Of a stretch of DNA of 64,000 nucleotides, positions 36,032 through 43,629 are shown one piece after another. The notes below the pieces were generated by a model. That model did not search any database, had not been told where the DNA came from, and saw only the letters and a list, made by a program, of their open reading frames with translations. Positions within the stretch are counted from its first letter, which is position 1; every line of letters starts with the position of its first letter. Made by a program: the position numbers and the translations under genes. Origin of the DNA: Streptomyces asiaticus (GTDB lineage Bacteria; Actinomycetota; Actinomycetes; Streptomycetales; Streptomycetaceae); assembly GCF_018138715.1 (NCBI RefSeq), contig NZ_JAGSHX010000006.1, positions 1,116,001 through 1,180,000 of the forward strand, given 5' to 3'.

Positions 36032-36462
36032 GCACCTCCGACGGCTGGCTGGCGGCGGCCCTGGTGCCGCTGCTCGCGCTCGTACCGGTGCTGTGGCGGA
36101 TCGCCTACGGCTCGCCCAAGGACCGGCTGATCGGCCAGAACCTCACCTCGCTGCTGGCCGGTCTTGTGCTGCTGCTGGCCGCACAGGGCTTCCACCGGAC
36201 CTCGTACAACGATGTGGCGCTGGTGGTCAGCGTGCTCGGGCCCACCGGCACGCTGATCTACGCCCGCTTCCTGGACGTCCTGCCCGACTCCCGGCTGGTG
36301 CGCTGGACGGCGCTGGTCGGAGTGCCCGCCACAGTGCTGCCGCTGTGCGTGGCGACCGGGCCCGGCCGGGCCATGGTGAAGCTGCTGCTGATCGGCGCGC
36401 TGCTGATCGCGGGCAGCGTGGTGACCAGCGGCCGCGGCGGTAAGGGGGGCGTCACGGCATGA
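36028..36462 (+). CDS. MrpF-MrpG-like antiporter subunit (probable fusion)
   Basis: Membrane protein of 144 residues. The first 90 match MrpF (RLIGQNLTSLLAGLVLLLAA, YNDVALVVSVLGPTGTL). The rest (ARFLDVLPDSRLVRWTALVG ... MVKLLLIGALLIAGSVVTS) resembles MrpG, so F and G appear fused; MrpF alone is about 90 residues. GTG start overlaps the stop of the E-like gene and its stop overlaps the next ATG. Confidence 0.65.
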   Translation: MSTSDGWLAAALVPLLALVPVLWRIAYGSPKDRLIGQNLTSLLAGLVLLLAAQGFHRTSYNDVALVVSVLGPTGTLIYARFLDVLPDSRLVRWTALVGVPATVLPLCVATGPGRAMVKLLLIGALLIAGSVVTSGRGGKGGVTA

Positions 36463-36740
36463 CCGATGTGCTGATCGCCGTGGCGCTGCTGCTGGCCGCG
36501 GGCGCCGCCACCGCCGCCGTGCTCAACCGTGACCCGGTGCGGCAGGCGCTGGTGCTGTCCTTCCTCGGCCTGACGCTGGCCCTGCTGTTCACCTTCCTCC
36601 AGGCGCCGGACGTCGCGCTCTCGCAGCTCGCCGTCGGCTCGGCGGTGACGCCCCTGATGATCCTGCTGACCGTGCGCAAGGTGCGGCGCCGCCCGGGGAG
36701 CGGTGACGGCGTGGACGAGACGGCGGGCCGGGAGCGATGA
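36459..36740 (+). CDS. MbhD-like subunit (DUF4040)
   Basis: Membrane protein of 93 residues with three predicted segments, matching the MbhD/DUF4040 domain that in Mrp antiporters forms part of the MrpA C-terminus (FTFLQAPDVALSQLAVGSAVTPLMILLTVRK). As a free protein this is the arrangement of membrane-bound hydrogenase (Mbh) complexes. Coupled at both ends by four-base overlaps. Confidence 0.8.
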   Translation: MTDVLIAVALLLAAGAATAAVLNRDPVRQALVLSFLGLTLALLFTFLQAPDVALSQLAVGSAVTPLMILLTVRKVRRRPGSGDGVDETAGRER

Positions 36741-37537
36741 GCTCCCGGGTCCGGCTGTGGGTCTTCCTGGTGGGCGCCGCCGGGTTCGCCGCGCTGTTCG
36801 CCGCGGCCTGTTTCGACCTGCCGGCGTTCGGCACCGTCCCGCACCCGTACGGCGCGCGAGCCGTGCACGCCGCACTGAGCCATCACACGGCCAATGTCAT
36901 CGCGTCCGTCAACTTCGATCTGCGCGCCTTCGACACGCTCGGCGAGGAGACCATCCTCTTCTCGGCCGTCATCGGCACCGTGGTGCTGCTCCGCCAGGCC
37001 CGGGACGAGCACCGCAAGGATCCCGAGCCCGCCACGGTCCATCCCCCGGTGCGCCGGTTCGCGCTGCTGACGCTGCCGTTCGCGCTGCTGTTGGGCCTCT
37101 ACGTGATCGCGCACGGCCAGATCAGCCCGGGCGGCGGCTTCCAGGGCGGGGTGGTCACGGCCACCGCCCTGCATCTGCTCTACATCGCCGCCGACTACCG
37201 GGCCCTGGAGCGGGTCCGCCCGCTGACCCTCTACGAGATCGGGGAGGCCGCGGGCGAGGCGGCGTACGTGATCAACGGGCTCGCGGCCGTCCTCGCGGGG
37301 TCGGCGTTCCTCGCCAACGTCCTGCCCTTCGGCACCATCGCGACCCTGTCCTCCGGCGGCACGGCGATGGTGCTCAACGCGGCCGTCGGCCTGGAGGTCA
37401 CCAGCGGGATCGTGGTCCTGCTGGCCCGGTTCCTGGATCAGGCGGTGGAGATCGAGGAGCCCGGGGAAGACGACGGGAGCCCGCGGGACACAGGAGACAG
37501 CGGGGGCAACGGAGACGACGAGAGGGAGCCAGCGTGA
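36737..37537 (+). CDS. MbhE-MrpB-like antiporter subunit
   Basis: Membrane protein of 266 residues. The N-terminal third with NFDLRAFDTLGEETILFSAVIGTVVLL is the MbhE/MrpA-end type; the remainder matches MnhB (HGQISPGGGFQGGVVTATALHLLYIA). So it fuses the two Mbh subunits E and F. The C-terminus is a charged tail. ATG overlaps the preceding stop; its stop overlaps the GTG of the next gene. Confidence 0.82.
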   Translation: MSSRVRLWVFLVGAAGFAALFAAACFDLPAFGTVPHPYGARAVHAALSHHTANVIASVNFDLRAFDTLGEETILFSAVIGTVVLLRQARDEHRKDPEPATVHPPVRRFALLTLPFALLLGLYVIAHGQISPGGGFQGGVVTATALHLLYIAADYRALERVRPLTLYEIGEAAGEAAYVINGLAAVLAGSAFLANVLPFGTIATLSSGGTAMVLNAAVGLEVTSGIVVLLARFLDQAVEIEEPGEDDGSPRDTGDSGGNGDDEREPA

Positions 37538-37878
37538 CGGTCCTGCCGTATCTGGTCGCCGGATGGATCTTTCTGATCGGTGTGTACGGGCTGGTGACCA
37601 GCCGGGACCTCATCCATGCCGTGGGATGCCTGGCCGTCACCCAGTCCTCCACCTATGTGCTGCTGCTCGCCGTCGGCTACCGGAACGGCGGCACCGCACC
37701 GGTCTTCGCCGACGCGCCCACGGACAGCCGGGTGGTCGACCCGGTCGTCCAGGCGCTCACCCTCACCGACATCGTGGTCGGCGCGACCGTGACCGCGCTG
37801 CTGCTCGCGCTCGTCGTCCAGCTCCGCAAACGCCATGGCACGGTCGACCCGGACGCCCTGTCCGAGCTGAAGGGCTGA
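37534..37878 (+). CDS. MrpC/NuoK-like antiporter subunit
   Basis: Membrane protein of 114 residues with three predicted segments, NuoK-like (GVYGLVTSRDLIHAVGCLAVTQSSTYVLLLAVGY and DPVVQALTLTDIVVGATVTALLLAL). GTG start overlaps the previous stop. Homologous to complex I subunit K. Confidence 0.88.
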   Translation: MTVLPYLVAGWIFLIGVYGLVTSRDLIHAVGCLAVTQSSTYVLLLAVGYRNGGTAPVFADAPTDSRVVDPVVQALTLTDIVVGATVTALLLALVVQLRKRHGTVDPDALSELKG

Positions 37879-37882
37879 CCGG

Positions 37883-39697
37883 GTGGACACCGCACGACTG
37901 CTGCCGCTGGTGGTGGCGGTGCCGCTGCTGGGCGCGGCGGTGCTGGTGGCCACCGGACGGCGGCTGCCCCGGCTCGTCTCCGACATCGTGGGCTGCGCCT
38001 TCGCCGCCGCCACCGCCGCCATGGCGCTCCTGGTGCTGTTCCGGGCCGGTCACCCCGGACCGGGGACCTATCCGGTGGAGTGGGTGGGCGGCTGGCGGCG
38101 GGTGGGCATCGTGCTGGTCGGCGATCCGCTGGGGGCCGGGCTCGCGGCGCTGGTCTCGCTGCTCGTCGTCGCCGTCCTGGTCTACTCCTGGCGCTACTTC
38201 GAGGAGCCCCCGCGCCGTCACACCGGCTCCTTCCCCGCGCTGGTCCTGGTGTTCCAGGCGGGCATGTGCGGTTTCGCGCTGACCGGGGACCTGTTCAACG
38301 CGTTCGTCTTCTTCGAGCTGATGGGCGCGGTCGCCTACGCGCTGACCGGCTTCCGCGTCGAGGAGCCCAAACCGCTCCAGGGCGCGCTGGCCTTCGGAGT
38401 GGTGAACTCCCTCGGCGCCTACGTCACCCTGCTGGGCATCACGCTGCTGTACGCGCGCACCGGGGAGCTGGGGTTCGCCCAGATCGGGCGGCGGCTGGAC
38501 GCGGAGGGGCCGGACGGGCTGGTGCTCGCCGCGTTCGTCCTGGTGACCACCGGGCTGCTGGTGAAGGCGGCCGCCGTTCCGTTCCACTTCTGGCTGCCCG
38601 ACGCACACGCGGTCGCGCCGACGCCGGTGTGCATGCTGCTGTCCGGGGTGATGGTGGAGCTCGGTGTCTACGGGGTCGCCCGGGTCTACTGGACGGTCTT
38701 CTCCGGGCCCGGCGGGCTCTCCCACCCCGACTTCACCCGCGCGCTGCTGGTGCTGGGCGTCCTCACGGCGCTGCTGGGCGCGGTGATGTGCTGGCAGCAG
38801 CGCCATCTCAAACGGCTGCTGGCGTTCTCGACCGTGGCCCACACCGGGCTGTTCCTGATCGGCGTGGCCGTGCTCACCCCCGAGGGGATGTCGGGCACGG
38901 CGCTGTACGTGCTGGGCCACGCGGGGGTGAAGGCGGCGCTCTTCGCCTGCGCCGGGGTGCTGCTGGACCGGTACGCGACCGTGGACGAGCACGAGCTGTT
39001 CGGCCGGGCGCGGGAGTTGCCCGCCGTCGGCGTGCTGTTCGCGCTGGGCGGGCTGGGCCTGTGCGGGCTGCCGCCGTTCGGCTCCGGGCTCGGCAAGGCC
39101 GCCGCCGAGGAGGCCGCGGGGCACACCGCCGGATGGCTGCCCGCGCTCTACGTCCTGGTGTCGGCGGTGACCGGGGGCGCGGTGCTGCGCGCCGGGCTGC
39201 GGATCTTCGCCGGAGTGGGCCGGCGGCCCCGGGACGAGGAGGAGGGCGGCCCGGAGACCACCGGCGAGGAGGAGCCCGAGACCGGCGGCCGTCTTGTGCG
39301 CATCCCGGTGCCACTGCTGGCGGTGCCCGCCGCGCTGCTGGCCGCGTCGCTGGCCCTCGGGGTGATCCCGGCCGTCGGGTCCGCGGTGGGCCGGGCCGGG
39401 GCGCTGTTCACCGACACCGGCGGCTACCGTCGGACGGTCCTCGACGGACACACCGCGGCCGCCCCGGCACATCTGCCACCGCACTGGCAGCTGACCGGGA
39501 TCCTGCTCGGGCTGCTCTCCACGGCCCTCGCCATCACCCTGGCCACACTGGCGGTGCGACGGCCGGTCCACACCGGGACGGCCGCGCTGCTCGCGCCTGT
39601 ACGACGACTACAGTCCGGGCATATCGGCGACTACGTCGCCTGGCTGATCGCCGGGACGGCGCTGCTCACGGTGCTCACCGTCCCGGGGGTCCGCTGA
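37883..39697 (+). CDS. MrpD/NuoN-like proton-translocating subunit
   Basis: Large membrane protein of 604 residues with about fourteen segments and the proton_antipo_M domain. Channel-type charged residues appear in FVFFELMGAVAYALTGFRVEEPK, KAAAVPFHFWLPDAHAVAPTPV and RHLKRLLAFSTVAHTG. It is the only full antiporter-like subunit in the cluster; no MrpA/NuoL partner is present. An acidic loop (about residues 450-475) is unusual. GTG start four bases after the MrpC-like gene. Confidence 0.9.
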   Translation: MDTARLLPLVVAVPLLGAAVLVATGRRLPRLVSDIVGCAFAAATAAMALLVLFRAGHPGPGTYPVEWVGGWRRVGIVLVGDPLGAGLAALVSLLVVAVLVYSWRYFEEPPRRHTGSFPALVLVFQAGMCGFALTGDLFNAFVFFELMGAVAYALTGFRVEEPKPLQGALAFGVVNSLGAYVTLLGITLLYARTGELGFAQIGRRLDAEGPDGLVLAAFVLVTTGLLVKAAAVPFHFWLPDAHAVAPTPVCMLLSGVMVELGVYGVARVYWTVFSGPGGLSHPDFTRALLVLGVLTALLGAVMCWQQRHLKRLLAFSTVAHTGLFLIGVAVLTPEGMSGTALYVLGHAGVKAALFACAGVLLDRYATVDEHELFGRARELPAVGVLFALGGLGLCGLPPFGSGLGKAAAEEAAGHTAGWLPALYVLVSAVTGGAVLRAGLRIFAGVGRRPRDEEEGGPETTGEEEPETGGRLVRIPVPLLAVPAALLAASLALGVIPAVGSAVGRAGALFTDTGGYRRTVLDGHTAAAPAHLPPHWQLTGILLGLLSTALAITLATLAVRRPVHTGTAALLAPVRRLQSGHIGDYVAWLIAGTALLTVLTVPGVR

Positions 39698-39731
39698 GCC
39701 ACCGGAACCGGGGCGCGCCCGGTCCCCCGGG

Positions 39732-39920
39732 TCAGCGGTGGCGCAGTGCCGAGATCAGCTGGCTCTTGGACATCTGGGACCTGCCCTCGATGCCCGCCTT
39801 CTGGGCCTCGCGGTACAGGTCCTCCTTGGTCCGCGTCTCCATGCCGCCCGACTTGGCGCCCCCACGGGCCGCCATGCGGCGCCCCGACGTCTTTCCGCTC
39901 TTGGCGGTCGCTTTGGCCAT
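39732..39920 (-). CDS. Small basic Rho-N-like protein
   Basis: Protein of 62 residues: a Lys/Arg/Gly-rich N-terminus (MAKATAKSGKTSGRRMAARGG) and a C-terminal helix pair (KEDLYREAQKAGIEGRSQMSKSQLISALR) like the Rho N-terminal or SAP-type nucleic-acid-binding fold. Probably a nucleoid or RNA-binding protein. Monocistronic, convergent with the antiporter operon. Confidence 0.75.
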   Translation of the reverse strand: MAKATAKSGKTSGRRMAARGGAKSGGMETRTKEDLYREAQKAGIEGRSQMSKSQLISALRHR

Positions 39921-40040
39921 GTTCCGCCTCCTTCCGCCTCAAGTGTCCGGTACGGGGCGGAACATCGCCCGCGGGACTACTCCGAGCGCGGAGGGCGGCC
40001 CTGCGGCCGGGGACCGGAGGGCCCAGGACTCCTCGGACTT

Positions 40041-40937
40041 CTAGAAATCCTTGGAATCCTTGGAATCCTTGCGGCCCAGCACCTTGTTGACCCGCGAGCC
40101 CACACCCCAGGACATGACCCGCCAGGCCGCCTCCGTGACGATGTCGCGGCTCATCTTGCTCTCGCCGCGCTCGCGTTCGATGAAGGTGACCGGGACCTCG
40201 ATGACGTGGAAGCCCGCCTTGATGGCCCGCCAGGCCAGGTCGATCTGGAAGCAGTAGCCCTGGGAGGCGACCTCGTCCATGCCGATGCCCTCGAGCGTCT
40301 CCTTGCGGAACGCGCGGTAGCCCGCCGTCATGTCGCGGATCGGGACGTCGAGGAGCAGTCGGGAGTAGGTGCTGCCGCCCCGGGAGATGAACTCGCGGGA
40401 CTTGGGCCAGTTGACGATGCGGCCGCCGGGCACCCAGCGGGAGCCGATCACCAGGTCCGCGCCCTTGAGCGCGGTGAGCAGCCGGGGCAGCTCCTCGGGC
40501 TGGTGGGAGCCGTCGGCGTCCATCTCCACCAGCACGCCGTAGCCGTGCTCGATGCCCCAGCGGAACCCGGCCAGATAGGCAGCGCCCAGGCCCTCCTTGC
40601 CCTTCCGGTGCAAGACCTTGACGTGGTCGTCCTCGGCAGCCAGCTCATCGGCGACCTTGCCCGTGCCGTCCGGGCTGTTGTCGTCCGCGACGAGAATGTG
40701 CGCGTCCGGAACCGACTCCCGGACCCGCGCGACGATCGGCTTGATGTTCTCCGCCTCGTTGTAGGTCGGGATGATCACCAAGGTCGTGCCGAGCGGACCG
40801 TACTTCCGCCGGCCACCGTCATCCTGGCTCTCGTTGCTACGGCGCGGCTCCTCGGCCTCGGCGCCGGCCTCCCCGGCCTTCGCGCTCGGCTCGTCGGCCT
40901 TGGTGCCAGGCTCCTCGGCCTCGCGTGCGTCGCTCAC
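40041..40937 (-). CDS. ppm1: Polyprenol monophosphomannose synthase Ppm1
   Basis: GT2 glycosyltransferase of 298 residues transferring mannose from GDP-mannose to polyprenol phosphate at the inner membrane face, feeding protein O-mannosylation. It has TLVIIPTYNEAENI, ADDNSPDGT and the metal-binding DADGSHQP. An acidic/basic N-terminal linker of about 45 residues precedes the domain; the C-terminus ends in KDSKDSKDF from a 9-bp repeat. The GTG is two bases after the lnt stop. In mycobacteria Ppm1 is fused to Lnt; here the two are adjacent separate genes. Confidence 0.93.
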   Translation of the reverse strand: MSDAREAEEPGTKADEPSAKAGEAGAEAEEPRRSNESQDDGGRRKYGPLGTTLVIIPTYNEAENIKPIVARVRESVPDAHILVADDNSPDGTGKVADELAAEDDHVKVLHRKGKEGLGAAYLAGFRWGIEHGYGVLVEMDADGSHQPEELPRLLTALKGADLVIGSRWVPGGRIVNWPKSREFISRGGSTYSRLLLDVPIRDMTAGYRAFRKETLEGIGMDEVASQGYCFQIDLAWRAIKAGFHVIEVPVTFIERERGESKMSRDIVTEAAWRVMSWGVGSRVNKVLGRKDSKDSKDF

Positions 40938-40939
40938 GG

Positions 40940-43051
40940 CTACTGCCCCTTCTTGTCCGTACGTCCCCGACGGCCGATCATGATCGCGGCCGCGCAGGAC
41001 AGAACGCCCACCATAGCGAGCACCCACTCGGGGGTCGCACCGACGCGGTCGGCCAGGGTCTTGCCGTCACGCAACGGGATGCGCGCGGTGAGCACATCTT
41101 GCGTGAATTCTTTCGTCCGCTGCTCGATCGTGCCATCCGGGGAGACCACGGCGCTGATCCCGCTCGTGGCCGCGGTGATCACCGGACGGCCGTGTTCGAT
41201 CGCCCTCAGCCTGGACATGACCAGCTGCTGCTCGGGCTGGCCGCTGCGTCCATAGGTGGCGTTGTTGGTCTGGACGACGATCGCCCGGGCGCCCGCGTTG
41301 ACCGTGTCGCGCACGATCTCGTCGTAGGCGACCTCGAAGCAGATCACGTCGCCGAGCCGGGCCGGGCCGACGTTCAGCACACCGGTGTGGTCGCCGGGGT
41401 AGAAGTCGCGGGGCACCCGCTGGAGCCGGGTGATGATCTTGCTGAGCTCCTGGCGGAAGGGGACGTACTCACCGAAGGGCACCGGGTGCTGCTTGGTGTA
41501 CGAGGCGCCGGGGCCGCTCTTCGGGTCCCAGACGATGCCCTGGTTCTCCACATAGCCCTGTTTGGTCGGATGGTCGACCAGGGCACCGACCAGCACCGGA
41601 ACGCCGATCGACTTCACGGCCTCGTCGATCCGGGCGTACGCCTCCCGATACTGGAAGGGATCGAGGTCGGAGGCGTTTTCCGGCCATATGACGAGATCGG
41701 GCTTGGCGATCCGGCCCGCCTTGATGTCCTTCGCCAGGTTCAGGGTCGCCTTCGCATGGTTGTCGAGGATCTTCATGGGGCGGCCCAGGAAGTCCATACC
41801 GGGCTGCTGCACATTGCCCTGAACGACCGCGATGTCGACCGAGTCGTCGGCGGCGGTGGGAATGGGCACCGCGAATCCGGCGGCCGTCACGGCGGCCGCG
41901 ACGGCCACGGCCCCGGCGGCGGGCAGGGCGCGGCGCGGCGAGAAGCCCCCGGCCGCGCGCAGCCGCCACAGGGTGAGCGCGGCACCGGCGAGCGCGCCGC
42001 CCGTCAGGGCGACGCCGAAGGTGACCAGGGGGGCGCCGCCGAGCGCGGCGAGCGGGGTGTAGGGCGAGCCGGTGTTGGCGAAGGCCAGCCGGCCCCAGGG
42101 GAAGCCGCCGAAGGGCACCCGGTCGCGGGCCCACTCCTCGGCGACCCACAGACAGGCCGTCCACAGCGGCCACAGGGCCGGTACGGGCAGCCGGGAGACC
42201 AGGGCCAGCCCCGCCCCCATCAGGGCGAGGAAGGCCGCCTCGATGATGGACAGGCCCACCACCGCGTCCCAGCCCACCACGCTGAGCCACTTCAGCAGCA
42301 GCAGGAAGAACGGCCCCCCGAAGGCGAAGCCCGTCCAGGCGCCCTGGCGGGCGGTCCGGCCGTGGGTGAGCAGGGCCAGGGCGGCGACGGCCACCAGGGA
42401 CAGCGGCCACACCCCGAACGGCGGGAAGGCGAGGCCGAGCGCGAGCCCGCTGACCGCCGCGAGCGCGCTGCGCCGCGCCTCCCGGCGGGCGAGCAGGCCG
42501 AGGCGGCGCAGCCGGCCGGGCCGCCGCCCTCCGGCGGACGACGCGGAGGCGGACCCGGAGGCGGCGGAGGCGGTCTCGGACGCATCGGGCACGGACCCGG
42601 AGGCGGCGGACGCGGTCCCGGACGCATCGGGCACGGACCCGGAGGCGGCGGAGACGGCCTCGGACGCGGCGGACACGGTCCCGGATGCGCGTCCGGACGC
42701 GGCGGCACCCCGCGCGGCAGACGCGGCTCCGGACACGGCAGACGCGGCACCGGATGCGGCAGTCCCCGGCGCGGCGGCCCCGGTCGCGCCGGATTCCCCG
42801 CCCTCGGCGGCGTCACGATCCTCGACGGCGTCACGGCCCCCCACGGCGTCACCGCCCTCCACGGGCTTACGGCCCTCGGCGGCGTCACCGCCCCCGAGGG
42901 GATCACGACCCCCCACAGCGTCACCGCCCTCGGCGCCATCGGCGCCCTCCGTGGGCGGCGTGGCGGCGGAGCCGGTCGTCCGCTGACCCGGTCGGTCTGC
43001 GTCCGGCCCGGTGGGGGCGGCTTCGGCGGTGGTGTCGGAACCCGATGGCAC
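40940..43051 (-). CDS. lnt: Apolipoprotein N-acyltransferase Lnt
   Basis: Membrane enzyme of 703 residues that adds the third acyl chain to lipoproteins. A membrane domain (about 185-400) precedes the nitrilase-like domain with the catalytic triad Glu458 (WPENAS), Lys520 (YTKQHP) and Cys571 (DVICFE). The first 180 residues are low-complexity Gly/Ala/Ser/Asp repeats, far longer than in typical Lnt (about 510 residues). GTG 43051 has GGAAGG seven bases before. A perfect TTGACA lies some 460 bp upstream, implying a long leader. Confidence 0.92.
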   Translation of the reverse strand: MPSGSDTTAEAAPTGPDADRPGQRTTGSAATPPTEGADGAEGGDAVGGRDPLGGGDAAEGRKPVEGGDAVGGRDAVEDRDAAEGGESGATGAAAPGTAASGAASAVSGAASAARGAAASGRASGTVSAASEAVSAASGSVPDASGTASAASGSVPDASETASAASGSASASSAGGRRPGRLRRLGLLARREARRSALAAVSGLALGLAFPPFGVWPLSLVAVAALALLTHGRTARQGAWTGFAFGGPFFLLLLKWLSVVGWDAVVGLSIIEAAFLALMGAGLALVSRLPVPALWPLWTACLWVAEEWARDRVPFGGFPWGRLAFANTGSPYTPLAALGGAPLVTFGVALTGGALAGAALTLWRLRAAGGFSPRRALPAAGAVAVAAAVTAAGFAVPIPTAADDSVDIAVVQGNVQQPGMDFLGRPMKILDNHAKATLNLAKDIKAGRIAKPDLVIWPENASDLDPFQYREAYARIDEAVKSIGVPVLVGALVDHPTKQGYVENQGIVWDPKSGPGASYTKQHPVPFGEYVPFRQELSKIITRLQRVPRDFYPGDHTGVLNVGPARLGDVICFEVAYDEIVRDTVNAGARAIVVQTNNATYGRSGQPEQQLVMSRLRAIEHGRPVITAATSGISAVVSPDGTIEQRTKEFTQDVLTARIPLRDGKTLADRVGATPEWVLAMVGVLSCAAAIMIGRRGRTDKKGQ
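42541..42660. repeat. 42-bp in-frame repeats in lnt
   Basis: GACGCATCGGGCACGGACCC and following bases recur at a 42-bp period (42579, 42621), with degenerate neighbours. They encode TASAASGSVPDASG units in the Lnt N-terminal tail. Confidence 0.75.
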
Positions 43052-43629
43052 GGTGCGGCCTTCCTACAGGTCGTGCTGTGGTGAGGTGACCGTATAACGC
43101 GGGCGCGCGGAAGTGGTCCCGAGGTGCGGATTGTGACCTCGGGGTAGAGAAACGCTTCGGCCATGGCGGGGGTTCCCTCGCCCGGCGGCGGCCCCGCCCC
43201 CGCGTCGGGGGGCGGTCCGCCGGTGTGCGCGTGCGGAGTGGGGGCCCGACGCCCTTCGGGCCGACCTGGGACCCGCTGGCTGCGGATCGACCGAGAGCCG
43301 TTGTCTACTGAGCGTCCGGGCCCCTCCCGGGTCGCACCTGCCGACCCGGCGATCCCTCCCTCGCCCCCGTGCACTGGACCTGGCTCCCAGTGGTGGCGCA
43401 CCACGGTGGCGCGTCTCCCTCTGGCCCAGCGGCGTTCGACGACTTCGTGAAGATTCCCCGGTCGGGCGTCCTGTGGTGGACGAGCCCGAACCTACCGGCC
43501 ACCGACCGCACCCTGTCAACAGCCACATGACCTGCGCCGTTTCCTCAAATGACCAGGTCAGTACGGACGGTGTTCAGATGCCACGACAGGCCGGGGGCTC
43601 ATCGTTCGGCGGTACGGGGCGCCCGCGCG
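43052..43629. other. 578-bp gap upstream of lnt
   Basis: No convincing gene. A TTGACA-N19-TAGGTT promoter candidate on the minus strand (43519-43489) would give lnt a leader of about 430 nt. Several GC-rich inverted segments lie between. A minus-strand GTG ORF of 73 codons (43526-43305) has mixed third positions and I do not call it. Confidence 0.5.
43489..43519 (-). promoter_or_regulatory. Candidate lnt promoter
   Basis: On the minus strand TTGACA (43519-43514) and TAGGTT (43494-43489) are 19 bases apart, resembling an HrdB promoter with slightly long spacing. Confidence 0.4.

Noticed and set aside
35743..36462. Single 239-codon gene for the E- and F-like antiporter region
   Set aside because: The long frame only becomes protein-like from GTG 36028. 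The E-like peptide is in another frame with its own GGAGG site and a GTGA overlap.
43305..43526. GTG ORF of 73 codons on the minus strand upstream of lnt
   Set aside because: Third positions are mixed, no ribosome site is evident and the product looks unstructured; more likely untranslated leader.
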